Of a stretch of 60,733 nucleotides of DNA, positions 48,727 through 59,914 are shown in pieces. This DNA is from Coprinopsis marcescibilis (lineage: Eukaryota > Basidiomycota > Agaricomycetes > Agaricales > Psathyrellaceae), in assembly GCA_004369085.1 (NCBI GenBank), contig ML210296.1, positions 1 to 60,733 of the forward strand, given 5' to 3'. A model generated the notes under the pieces. It had not been told where the DNA came from and searched no databases. It worked only from the letters and a program-made list of their open reading frames with translations. The translations under genes and the position numbers were made by a program. Positions within the stretch are counted from its first letter, which is position 1, and every line of letters begins with the position of its first letter.

Positions 48727-49729
48727 TATATGACAATCGACTCAAAAGGAAGAGAGTCGGGCGTCCGCCGTCGGCCAGGGCCCAGCACCGTCAGCAATTT
48801 CACGCGTCGTGCCGGACCAGGTCACGAGAAACATATGTAGTGTTGATCCGAAGGGAGTTCAAACCCAGCTCATACAAAATTTCTCCTTGCCTACTGGGCG
48901 CTTATGAACGTTGAATCGAGCCAGCTTCACTTAGTAGTCTTGCAGTCACTTGCCCCGCCACAGGTTCCGTCGCCACCCCTGTTTCCTTAACAATTTATGG
49001 AAATATAGGAAGACCATTGACTCTGGGTAACGATGGATGCCTGGTCTCTGCAAACTTGGACGCAAGCCGACCAACCCAATCATCAATGGTCTCGGTAGGC
49101 CGCTACCGCTTCTACATACATACTCTCTGGCGCGTCCCAAGACAGCCCAAGACTTCCGGCACTACTTACACGCGCCCCCACGTGAGCCAGCCTCTGCTGT
49201 CAGCCTTCCCTCTTACAGTATTACTTCCCTCTGCCCGCTGCATACGTACTTGCTCCTTGAACAGAACATATGCTTCCTACGCCTACGCCACCATCTCCAA
49301 TGAAACCAAATGCGCCCTGACTGTTGAGCACCTGGCATGGATCCGCTCAACGGACTTGTGCTGTACTGATCTCACAGCTGCTGCATGATGGATCGAATCG
49401 AAATTGAAAAGCTCGGGAACCAAGCTTGATTCCGAATCCCGATCTACTTGCCTTGGTCCCAAGATTCCCAACAGAAACTATGTAAGTAGTACGAGAAAGG
49501 CTCAAAACTAAACTCGAGTATTTCCTTTTGGACCCCGAACTCGCGTGTCCATACCCACGCCATCACGGTGCCAATGGTAAGTTGCAATCACAACAGTGTC
49601 ACATGGAAAATTCCAACGGTGGCGCCCCCTAAAAGCCAACAAAGTCCTTTGGCAAGGCACCTCCCTCTCGGTCTCGGATAATGTTCAGAGAGGTCTCGAC
49701 GGCACGCAACCTTTGAATGCCAGTGGACG
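48727..49729. other. Spacer between COA1 and array copy 6
   Basis: This 1-kb stretch holds the divergent promoters of COA1 (-) and copy 6 (+). The frame at 49017-49388 is open but has no recognised motif or exon partner. No gene is supported. Confidence 0.4.
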
Positions 49730-51509
49730 ATGATGCTCGAAATTGGCGGTGTATCGGTGGAAGACCATTTGTGGGGTGGCCGTATCATGGTGGTAAGTGG
49801 AATGCTTCCTACCTGCTCCCTGCTGCTTCTCAGGAACACTGAAACGATGCGATCTACCTCCAGGATCTTTCTAGTCAGTGGATGCTTCTTTTACTCTTAG
49901 CTTGAGATCGGTTGCAATAACGCATATCTATTTCAGTGGCATGTTGGGTCATCCTCGTGAGTCCCCGACTTTCATTCACTATGCCAAATACCGGATTCAC
50001 GTCTGAAACAGTTGCTTGAGTACCTTGATACATTCCGACTGGAGGTGCGTGCTTGGTCCATCGGACTATTCAAGAACTTTGGACTTATGCCATGTTGTCC
50101 AGGTCGAGCTCATTTGGCCAGCGAAATGGGGTCTCGTCAAACTGCTTTATGTCCTCGATAGATTCCTGCCATTCGTGATCCTCCCATTTGTTGGTTTCTG
50201 TTAGTAATCAATATTCTCCGACATTGCCTCAGAGGCTCATACTCCTACTTTTCAGATAATATCACGGCCAACCCGTCGAGCGATGTGTGTAGCGATCGTT
50301 TGAAACCTAGAAGAAGAAGCTGGACCTCAATGTTATAACAGTTTTGCCGCATTCTTTTTGCAATCCCTTGCAGTAAGTGCGATTAGGCATGCCTAAAACT
50401 TCCTACAGCTACTAAACCACCTTTCTTTCGCCCAGTGGGTATTATAGCATGCATATTCATAGCAGAAGGTGCGTTTAGCCTGACCGCACAGCTCACAACC
50501 ACTCAGTTCCACGCCCTTACCAGCCATTCTCTACCTCCGAGTTTTCGCTCTTTCTGGAAGAAGCAGAACAATCCTCGTTGTTATTCTCATTAATGGAATT
50601 GTGAACCAACCCTCCCTCATAAGTGAAACAGCGCGAGTCTCATCATGGAAAAATAGGTCGTCGTTGCCACATGTTGTGCTCTACTTGCACGCTACATCGC
50701 CCTTGCTACATGTACGTCTGCATTCCCTGGATTCCTTTCTGGAACCTTACGAAGCTCGTACTAGGGGACATCCCGCGACCTCCCGGTGTCTCTGGTTGCA
50801 AAGGTACATTCACGGACGGGAAGTTGGTTATGATTGGCTATGGGACAACGCTGTATAGCGGTATTCGTACGTCTTCGATCGCTCTTTTGCTGTGAATCCC
50901 TTTACTCAACGCCAACCCTCATATCGCAGTCGTTGCGGTCCTCTGCGTCTATTTTGGGATCAGACTGTACTGGTCGCGGCGGCCAGGACGCATAATTACG
51001 ATCTTCTACCGGGATGGCACCATGTACTTCATCGCCCTTTCTGGTACGCTGGCTTGCTATCCGCTAACCCCTTTGTCTGACCCGCCCTGCACCCCTCTCC
51101 CACATCGCGATAGTCATGTCCATCACGAATGTGGTGATCGCAGCCAACCTACCGGTATGAACACAATCCTACCCCTAGCTGCGAGAAAACCGTTGATTGG
51201 AATGTGAACTACACAGACCGGATTTCGATTTTTGATGGCACCGTGCGTACCCTTCTCCTTGGGATCCGTATCCCGGCCGAGCTCGCCGCAGCGCCGCCTG
51301 GCCTCTTTCTTTAAATCTTTCGCTTATAACAAATATGCAGATTCCAGGGTGTTTTAACCAGCAGCCTCTCGATTCGCATGGTCCTGCGACTCCGCCAAGG
51401 CGCGCGAGAAGACATGGGACTCACCACAGTCAAGGTGCCGGATATTGAATTCACTCCAGAGACAAGCGGTATCGCCATGGATGTCCCACGAACCCGACTT
51501 GGAGCATAG
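49730..51509 (+). CDS. DUF6533 multi-pass membrane protein, array copy 6
   Basis: Every exon can be followed. They are 49730-49792, microexon 49864-49873, 20-nt exon 49937-49956, 33-nt exon 50012-50044 and a core exon reading VELIWPAKWGLVKLLYVLDR. After these come NITANPSSD, FCRILFAIPC, GIIACIFIAE, AILYLRVFALSGRSR, VVVATCCALLARYIALAT, the Cys-containing GVSGCKGTFTDGKLVMIGYG, VVAVLCVYFGIRLYW and IITIFYRDGTMYFIALS. Then follow MSITNVVIAANLP, TGFRFLMAP and a last exon with SSLSIRMVLRLRQGARED and a tail of about 30 residues. This copy gives the clearest view of the family plan: alternating membrane helices, a conserved FYRDGT before the penultimate helix, and an amphipathic basic helix after the last one. 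Confidence 0.87.
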
Positions 51510-52261
51510 GCAGAGCGTGATGTTCAGACAATCGCTTATTGTGTGACCCAATAATATGTTTCAGCGCAGTAGACCAGGGCAAGTGAAAAGCTTGAACCCA
51601 GTTAACCATTAATACCGCTAACTTGGACGGACATATGTACATACTACTAGACTCAAATCGAACCTAGGGGCTTCATTACATACCAGCCTCTTACATAGTA
51701 TTGCCTGGTTGCGTTATGACGCAGATCAGTTGACTTGCTCGGACTAATGGGATTCTGTATTACATATATCAGACAACTAGAGTGATGGTTCCCTCACTCA
51801 TTTTGGATATCTGGAGCAAAGTGCAGATGCGGAACAAATGGCGGGGAAGGTCTGAAATTTGTCTGAAAGCTGGAATGCAACAGAATCTAACAAATTAGCA
51901 AGGGCGCCGACTCCTGGGCCGACATTCGCTCTGCTGAGTTTATAATCCCCGAACCCTATTGCAAATTGTTCAGCTGTAGTAAGCCTCTCAATCTCTTCAT
52001 ACGCCTCTTCCATGTACCCACGCCGCGGGACAACTAGTATTACTTACTGGCTCCTTGCGGCAATTGCCTCAGCCTGGGCCGTGATTGTCGTCGAGCGACA
52101 CGCTGTGTTGTCACATGGCACCGTCTGCCATTCGCAGATATAAGTGAAACCACCCGATGCCTGGGTGGTCATAGCCCTCTCCCAGCTGTCGTCCAATGCG
52201 CCCAGGATTCACCACGACGCCCGACAGGTAACTGAGCCAGAACACCGCCAAGTTCCCGATA
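51510..52261. other. Spacer between array copies 6 and 7
   Basis: A minus-strand frame at 51798-52013 contains IERLTTAEQFAIGFGDYKL but no recognised motif. The rest is the promoter of copy 7. No gene is supported. Confidence 0.4.
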
Positions 52262-54223
52262 ATGGTTCTCCGATTTGACGATGGAACGCTTGAGGAGCAT
52301 TTGACTAGCATCCCTATCAATGCGGTGAGTCGTCAGAATTTTTCTACCGTGTCCTGGGACGGTCGATGTTGAAGCGCTCGGTTGAGTTTCCAGTCCCTTC
52401 CTTGTGAGCAAACTTCTGTCTATATTATTTTGAGGTTGTCCAATTAACCCGTCGTTTCTAGTGGCGTGCTGGGTCATCCTTGTGAGTTTACGGCCGCTTG
52501 TCGACTTCCGATAACAACCAGATACTGAACCACCTAAAGATGTTAGAATATTTTGGAACCTTTTCAGAAGAGGTACGTTCCGCATTACATTTTGCGTGCC
52601 ATCAAGAAGATTGTCTGACGGTCCCCCGCCCACTGCTATCCAGGTCGAGTTCATTTGGCCGGCAAAGTGGGGTCTCGTCAAAATACTCTACTTCCTGGAC
52701 AGATTCGTCCCCCTGCTGGTCCTTCCACTTATCGTTGCTTGTGAGTGTTCTATGAGCGTTATCCTTTGGGGTTCCTAGCCATCAGTTCTAATCTCCCTGT
52801 TTAAAGATAACATCACGGATCGGCCGACTCCCGATGTACGTACGATTTAGTCAACTGAGGCCTCACCGAATGTTGACCATGTACAGGCATGCCGTGCGTT
52901 CTTCGCTATCCCTGGTGGTAAGTCGCGCGCACAAACGAGTGCCTACTTCCGCTGATCAAAAGCCTCCTTGCCCAACAGTGGGTCTTGTCCTGTGCATCTT
53001 TCTCGCCGAAGGTGCGCATTCGTACTGTACTTAAAATGCGTCTCGCCGTACTCACAAGCTCGTATTACTTTCAGGCCTTCTCTACCTCCGCGTTGTTGCT
53101 CTCTCTGGAAGGAGCAAGAGAATGATCGCGTTTATTGTTGCCAACGGAGTAGTACGTTGACCCATTCTTCCCCTCCGTGTCCTTCATAACCGACGCGAAT
53201 TGTTAGATCACGATGGGCGCATGCTTCGCTCTAATGGCGAGGTACATCCTACTCGCTACATGTGGGTCTCGTCTACCCTCATGTTCTTCTAGATGCGCAA
53301 CTCATATTCGAATCCGCTCTTCCTAGGGGACATTGAGCGACCAGCGGGTTTCCCAGGCTGCAAAGGCGTGTTTCCGAACGGGACAATAGTGATGATCACA
53401 TATGCCCTGACGCTCTACAGCGGTATCCGTATGTAACCTCGCCTTTAATCCGCGACAGGCCGTCCGCTTACGCTCTCGTCACCGATTCCTACCTACCCCC
53501 GACATACCGCATCAACTTTCATATGCCTACCCTGTCCCGTATATCCGCATCCGAATCTGCGGACGTAGTGGTTATGGCACTCTGTATCTACTACGGGTTC
53601 AAGAAGTATTGGACCAACAAACCAAGCCATATGATCAAGATCTTCTACCGGGACGGGACAATGTATTTTATCGCTCTCACCGGTACGTGTCGCAGTTCAC
53701 CTGCTTCCCTTCCTGTTGCCGAGAGCTGACCATCCCGCGTTTCCAGTCATGGCAATCTCGAATTTGCTGATCGCTGCGAATTTGCCGGTACGTATTGATA
53801 GCCAATTTGTGCACGCAGGAAAGGTGGTGCTTACTGATTATTCGTTCGTCGTCTCACAGGCTAAATTCAGATTCCTAATGACGTCGTACGTCCCTTTATC
53901 CTCCCTTCTCCCAGTCAATTCCCTCATACCCTCCACCTTCAAGGTTCCAAACCGTAATGCATAGCAGCCTCTCCATCCGAATGGTCCTGCACCTCAAAAA
54001 GAGCGCACGATCAGAAATGGGTCTGGGGAGCACCAGAGCCCCTGCTCCCTTTGGGCCACACAATAACAGCCACAGCCACACAACCACGGACTACGTTCAG
54101 CAGAGGACCGTGGATGTGCAGCTGGTGGATATTCAGAAGACGATTGACATCCATCGGAGTACTGCGCCGCCTACGCCTGCGTTTAAGAAGCCGGTGATGT
54201 ACAGGCAGTCGCTCGATCCTTGA
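52262..54223 (+). CDS. DUF6533 multi-pass membrane protein, array copy 7
   Basis: Exons 52262-52324, 52394-52403 (10 nt), 52462-52481 (20 nt) and 52540-52572 (33 nt) lead into EFIWPAKWGLVKILYFLDR and FVPLLVLPLIVAY. Downstream lie DNITDRPTPD, ACRAFFAIPG, GLVLCIFLAE, LLYLRVVALSGRSK, PAGFPGCKGVFPNGTIVMIT, YALTLYSG, VVMALCIYYGFKKYW and MIKIFYRDGTMYFIALT. The last exon gives HSSLSIRMVLHLKKSARSEMG, followed by a tail of about 65 residues that is His-, Gln- and Thr-rich. Exon 1 and the 33-nt exon have the same sizes as in copies 6 and 8. It is followed by the ornithine carbamoyltransferase gene on the other strand. All frames seen are open. Confidence 0.86.
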
Positions 54224-54586
54224 AATTTAAATCAGCGTATAATTTCTGTTGTACTAAAGGCTAAACCAAAGCCTTGCTAGAAGGAAGGAAGGAGAGTTAT
54301 TAATAATGGATGGAACGGGCGGAATGACTTTCTTCTTTCTACGGATTTTATATCGTTAGTCTCTTTGATGTACTCACACACAACACAATTCGTTCTTTAC
54401 CTGTACTAGGTTTTTTTTATTATTTCAATTTTATTTTTTATACGTATCTTATGTAGATCGGTTGTATAAAATGTGCTGTCATTGCAACACCAGAAGCATA
54501 CCATGTTATACCATCCCAATGTAACGAAATTATCTGCACTGCATGGGGTGGTGGGGAGTCGAAATACGGTGGGGATATAGGTAACT
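54224..54586. other. Spacer between convergent genes
   Basis: An AT-rich 360-bp stretch lies between copy 7 (+) and the ornithine carbamoyltransferase gene (-). It probably consists of the two 3' untranslated regions. Confidence 0.5.
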
Positions 54587-55855
54587 TTAGTCCGAGCCAT
54601 CATATTTTTTGTCGTCGCGTTTCTGGTCGGCAGTTCCATCCAGGCTCCACTTTCCGAAGAGGTTGCTACAGAAAGAAATCATGAGAGTCAGCAATTAGTC
54701 TAGGAGGTGGGGAGAATATGCAGACGCACTCGAAGAGAGCCATGATAGTCCATTTCCGGTTATCGGCTTCAGGGAACACAAGCGACCGGGGACCATAGAA
54801 GACCTCGTCGTTAACTTCCTGAGGCTTTCGGGGCAGGCAGTGGAGGAATTGCCAGTTAGGGTTCGCGCCGCCTTCTCGGCAAAGCTCCTCCGTTACTTGA
54901 TAGCCTTCGAAGTCCTTGAGGCGCTGCGCCTTCTCGGCTTCCTGACCCATAGAGATCCTAGTAACGACGTTCAGGAGCACGCATGAAGAAGAGAAGAGAG
55001 TGACAGACCATGTGTCGGTAACAACGACATCAGCACCCTTGACTGCCTCTCTGGGATCCTCGCCCCACCAGATAGCCTTATCGCAACCAAGCTCCTCGAC
55101 GCGCTTCCAGACCTCAGCTGGCGCCCGGTATTGCGGTGGGCTAGCTACTCGCAGTTGGTGTCCAAGTCGAGGGTATGTGACGAGCATGTCGTTGAGGATG
55201 TTGTTGGCATCGCCGACGTATGCGATGGTAAGTGGACGCAACTCCGGAAGTTGCTTGCTGGGCTTTTCTGGTGCAAGTTCCCCGGTGAATAGGTATGCGT
55301 GTTCGTGCAAGGTAAGAAGGTCTGCAAGGATTTGCGTTGGGTGCCAAAGTGATGATAGGGCGTTGAGGACAGGGACGGGAGAGTGTTGCGCGAGTTCCTG
55401 CGTTCGGACATTTCGGGTGAGGATGTTTGCCACGAAATGGGGAGAGAGGGATTTCGTACCTCGATTTCGGAGTGGTCGCCGACACGGGCGAAGATACCCT
55501 GGCACATTCCGCCGATTACTCGCGCAGAGTCACGAGCAGACTCGTTCACACCCAGCTGGATGTCCTCTTTACCCAGGAACAGCGCGCGTCCGCCGAGCAG
55601 CGTCGCGCTGGTTTCAGCAGCAAGCCTTGTCCGGGTGCTCCTCTTGCTAAAAAGCAAGGCAATAGTCTTGTTGAACAGAGATTGGGGAGGCAACTTCAAG
55701 TTCTTGGATTCCTTTTTGGACAAGGAGCCCTGTGGTACAAGCCATGGTTCTGAACGGCGTTTTATTGTGTAGGCATGTCGAAGGGTATTTTGGAGTTGGG
55801 GTACTGACAGGTCAGCCAGGGTCATTAAGTGGGGAACTGCCCGTTTGACGGCCAT
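54587..55855 (-). CDS. ARG3: Ornithine carbamoyltransferase
   Basis: Four exons (55855-55460, 55397-55009, 54957-54730, 54665-54587) join in frame to 363 residues. The carbamoyl-phosphate motif STRTR is present ([12 protein letters not shown], about residue 75). So are HPTQ (about 170), DTWISMGQE and the ornithine-binding HCLPR (about 310), followed by [19 protein letters not shown]. The enzyme condenses carbamoyl phosphate and ornithine to citrulline in arginine synthesis. In most filamentous fungi it is mitochondrial. The N-terminus here ([17 protein letters not shown]) is short, and a transit peptide is not obvious. The second intron has a GTCTGT donor, but removing it restores DTWISMGQE exactly. 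The gene sits inside the DUF6533 array between copies 7 and 8. Confidence 0.95.
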
Positions 55856-57554
55856 GTTGGGTGAGGAGTCAGAGATGTATAGGTTAGTGGTCGCAGCGAA
55901 ATCCTTGGACTGAGCGAGTCACTGTGAGCTGGTTTCGTATTTGTCTCTATTTAATTTGAAAGCCAATGCCTTCGAGTCTTGCCCGCGTTCGATCCCAGCT
56001 GAACGTGTCTTTCCACAACTCACTGGTTCCCGATTATACACAACTAAAAGAAAAGGAATTGCCAGGGGAAATAATACTCCTTTTGCTTCCGGCTCACATA
56101 CATCCGAGGCACTATGCACTTCCAGATGCCAATCAACTGCATCGTGGAGCATGTCGACCTCGAATCCTAATCTATCGCAACCTACCGCCAGGTGCGACTC
56201 GGACAAGAGTAATGGATGGGAAGGCGTATTCACAAGTTGGAATGACACAAATTGAAGGAAATTCTACTTGGAAACCAGTTTCCGGTACATCGGTGAGTGC
56301 AATTGTCTCGACCGTTCCAGCGCAGCACAACGCAACTGAAGTGCAGAAGTTCTAGGGCCTAGCGTGGGAAGATCCGTATCCGACCCGCGGCCAAAACCAC
56401 GGATGCCGCCGTTGACGGATACAGATACGGATTAAAACCACGGGTTGTGGTTGTATCCAGTTGTATCCGCAACAAAAAGCGTCAATAATGGCGGCAGCCA
56501 CGTTCTGGAGTCCAAAACATGCTGGTAGTGTTCCTACCACTATTTTTTTCTTGTTTGGAACAATTTTAGTCTCAAAATCCGCAACAGAGCTCGAATGTTT
56601 CAAAAAACAGAATCAAAAATAGATATAAAATCAGAAATAATATAAATAAATAATCAAATGATCCGAGAAATTCGAATTTCCTCTTGATCAACACGGCCAA
56701 TGTTGGGGAGTCCAAGCCCCACAGATGCAACCACCAAACCACGGATAACCGCGGAATTGGTTCCCACGCCCAACCAAAACCATCATAATCCGCCGAACAC
56801 GGAAACCGTGGTTGCCGTCCGCGGTTAGGCCGATCCACACTAGGCCCTATGCAGAACAGACCTTGCAGATAAGGGCAACAACCTCCGAAATAAGACAGTG
56901 CCTCTCAATTTCCGGTTCTGTGGTCTTCCATGACGAGAGGTTCCTCGGAAAAGCTCCAAAGCTGTAGTGCTGCGAATGAATATCATTACAAAGGTGAGGT
57001 ATCTTCGCTCCACGTTTATACGTCTCGCTTACTGGTCGCTGGTATTTGACCCACCAGGCTCTTACCCAGCTTCGCGGCTTATATCTACTGTCAAGTCCAG
57101 ATGACAATCAACCTCGAGGAGCGTGTGCATCTCAAACATGACTACAGTCTATTACCGGGCAAGCAGTGGGTTGGCATACGGATCAGCTGAACCTTCCCTC
57201 CAATGCCATGTATGTCCTCAAACTCCGTTTCTGGCAGCTGACCTGACCCACAATCGGCACAGGAGCACTGTACGTCATGATAGACATCGTCAACTACTTT
57301 CCCTTTCCTTGTTCAGCACACCCACACATGGTCAGGCGAGCTCGGCAAGCTCCTCAGTGTTTCTGAGCGCTAGCTTTGGAAGGCAGCTCGGCTGTGCGCG
57401 ACAAGCCAAGCCGAGTTTTCTGGATGGTTATCATGACCCTGGTTAATGAGTCCAACGAACTTAGATGTTTATAAAAGATCGTCGCAGCTCGACAATCAGG
57501 ACTCTTTCCTGACGTTCACCCCAACTGTTGCGATCCTGGTGAAGCCCTGGCGCG
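55856..57554. other. Spacer with a short inverted-repeat element
   Basis: This 1.7-kb stretch includes the promoter of the ornithine carbamoyltransferase gene, the element at 56353-56849, and the promoter of array copy 8. Other frames here show no recognised protein. Confidence 0.45.
56353..56849. mobile_element. Non-autonomous inverted-repeat transposable element (MITE-like)
   Basis: The ends are inverted repeats: TAGGGCCTAGCGTGG at 56353 and, read on the minus strand from 56849, TAGGGCCTAGTGTGG, with 14 of 15 bases matching. The inside holds several subterminal words of the type AACCACGG and CCGCGG in both orientations, and an AT-rich middle (56530-56690). No transposase frame is present. 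If the outer TA is a target duplication, the element is Tc1/mariner-like. The subterminal repeats and TAGGG end would also fit hAT. TGCAGAA occurs on both flanks but three bases off the left end. Length is about 497 bp. Confidence 0.75.
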
Positions 57555-59405
57555 ATGGACATGTTGCAGGATCTTCAAGAGCTGGAAGCGCAATACATGA
57601 GCATGCATCTCAATATAGTGAGTCTTCGACTTCTTTTAGTCCGAATAGCCTAGAAGTTCAGAATACCCTGGCTAGATGGTTGTCGGTGAGCTTCTCCTGA
57701 GCGTTCTTGTAAAGTATCATCTCAACAAAGCTGACTGTTGGTCTAGTGGCTAGTTTAACGCTTCTGGTGCGCGTCATGTCAGAGCGATCCTTATCAACGC
57801 GTACTAAACTTTTACCCAAGTTTCTTGAATATCTTCAGACCCTGGAACTCGAAGTGTGTACCGTCCTTGTGCCCACTAGTTGGAGGGATTACTTATGAAG
57901 TGAAAGGTTTCGTTGGTCTGGACGTCAGAGTGGAGCCTGGTGAAATGCCTCTACCTCATAAACCGATTCCTCCCGTTCTTCGTCTTACCATTTGCACTCT
58001 ACTGTGCGTGAATAATAATTTTGTGGCTGGAGAAACACACTGATTCCCTATAACTAACAGACAATCTCACCGCACGACCCTCACCCCAGGTAGCTACTCC
58101 GTGCACAGCGGGCAAGTTTCGCAAGTACTGACTCCTCTCTACATTGAAGGTTTGCAAAGTTGTGTTCGCCATTCCTTGTAGTGAGTCACCTATTGCGATG
58201 TTTCTCGCCACGTAACTGACCTGGCTTTGCAGTGGGAATCGCATTGTGCATCTTCATCTCAGAGGGTGAGTTCCCAAAATCTCCTCTTCCCTATTCGCCT
58301 GACATTACGTTTTCAGCAATCCTGTATCTCCGTGTTCATGCTTTGTCCGGAAAGGGAACCTGGATCCTCGTATTTATCTTGGGTAATGGAATCGTGAGTG
58401 AATGTTGGATCACCCCTTAGGTACTGACAATAACCTTCGCTAGTCCGTTTTCTGTGGGAGCATGGGCTTGCTGGGGTACTACGTCGCCTTAGGATCATGT
58501 GCGTACATATCCTCTCCCCATTTCCATATGCAAAGCTCACCAATATTTCTCAGGGGACGGCTCTGAGTTCGCTCCTTTTGTCCCTGGATGTTTTGGCAAG
58601 TTTACGGAGAACGGGCTGCTAGTCATGATCGGGTACCTTTGTCTGTTGTATAGTGGGCTCGGTACGCCTTTCCGTCATCTGGACAACGTGGCGATCTTAT
58701 TCTCATGGACGGACCGACCAACAGTGACGATGATCCTCTGCCTTTACTTTGGGTTCAAAATCCATTGGTCATCGAGACGTAGCCCGATTCTCAAGGTCTT
58801 TTATCGTGATGGGACGTTCTATTTTGTTGTTCTGGCCGGTGAGTTATTTATCGATGGTGGATGTATCTATGACGGTGCCACTGAAACCCTGTATATGCAG
58901 TCATGTCAATTGCAAATGGAGTGGCAGCGCAGTTCCTTCCAGTGTGTCCCACTTTCTCCTTTTATCGTCACAGCGAGGGTCCTAACTGGTCTCCGTGCTC
59001 TATCCAGGCTCGATACCGATTCTTGCTCGCTGCGTACGTGGCTCTATCCGACCCGCACGTTTCGCCTCAATCTCACTACTCATTGCTCGACCTGACAGAC
59101 CACAAGCAGTGATGCACAGCACCCTTTCGACGCGGATGATCCTCCATCTCCGGGAGAGTGCGAGAGCCGAGATGGGGTTCACGACGATGAAAAACATATT
59201 GTCGGCTGTGAACGAGGAGCTGGTTGTCGATCCCGATCAGATGCATACCAAAGTGTGGCAACTTGGTTCTCCGGATGTGGAACACGTTTCCGGTTCCAGC
59301 TCCGACTCTTCCAGTGCGAGTGCAAATGCAAGCACAAGTGCCAACCTTGGTGGGAGTTCTGGGAATGGAACGTGCAGCAGTGGAAGAGGGGTTGCGATCG
59401 TATAG
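57555..59405 (+). CDS. DUF6533 multi-pass membrane protein, array copy 8
   Basis: Exons 57555-57617, 57676-57685 (10 nt), 57747-57766 (20 nt) and 57821-57853 (33 nt) encode MDMLQDLQELEAQY, then VASLTLLFLEYLQTLELE. The core exon gives VSLVWTSEWSLVKCLYLINR and FLPFFVLPFALY. Later exons carry GIALCIFISE, AILYLRVHALSGKG, LVFILGNGI, the Cys-containing FVPGCFGKFTENGLLVMIGY, TMILCLYFGFKIHW and ILKVFYRDGTFYFVVLA. The final exon holds HSTLSTRMILHLRESARAEMG and the longest tail of the family, about 75 residues, rich in Ser, Gly and Asn. A second in-frame ATG at 57561 could also serve as start. It is the last member of the array. Confidence 0.86.
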
Positions 59406-59914
59406 GGCCACGTCGACGTTCATGGCTAATCTGTAGAATATGTGCAAATCTTTCTCTCGAGCGAGGGACTGAATGAGCTTTGTGGTGAGTGGATAGTGCT
59501 TCTGTGAGGGTTATGTGTGTGCTGATGTACTACACTCTGACCTGCAGCGAGAACGAGCGGGCGCAGGCCAGCCAAGCACTTATGAATGCCTTTCCACCCC
59601 TCAATCGTGTTTCCGATATCGAGGTCGGCATATATCTAACCAATGGGACATTCGAGTACTGCCAAAGCGTGTGGTGTGTGCTCACTCAGGAGTCCTGATC
59701 CTGAGGAGGTATACACGTCATCCTGCGCTGCCAACCGAAAACTTCAAGCTCGGTGTTTACTACCATAGTCTCCTAAACGTATTGATACTGTACAAGTAAA
59801 CCACCCTACTGATACGGAATACGAAGCCCTTTCAGATAGGTTATTCGATCAAAAGTGCAAGTCATAAAGTCAAGAAAAGAAACGGGCAAAAAAGGAGACG
59901 AGAGGCTTATGTTA
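59406..59914. other. Spacer between copy 8 and the last gene
   Basis: Short plus-strand frames at 59489-59799 show no recognised motif. The region lies between two convergent 3' ends. Confidence 0.4.

Noticed and set aside
48850..48870. AGTTCAAACCC resembling a tRNA box B
   Set aside because: There is no box A upstream and no cloverleaf can be drawn.
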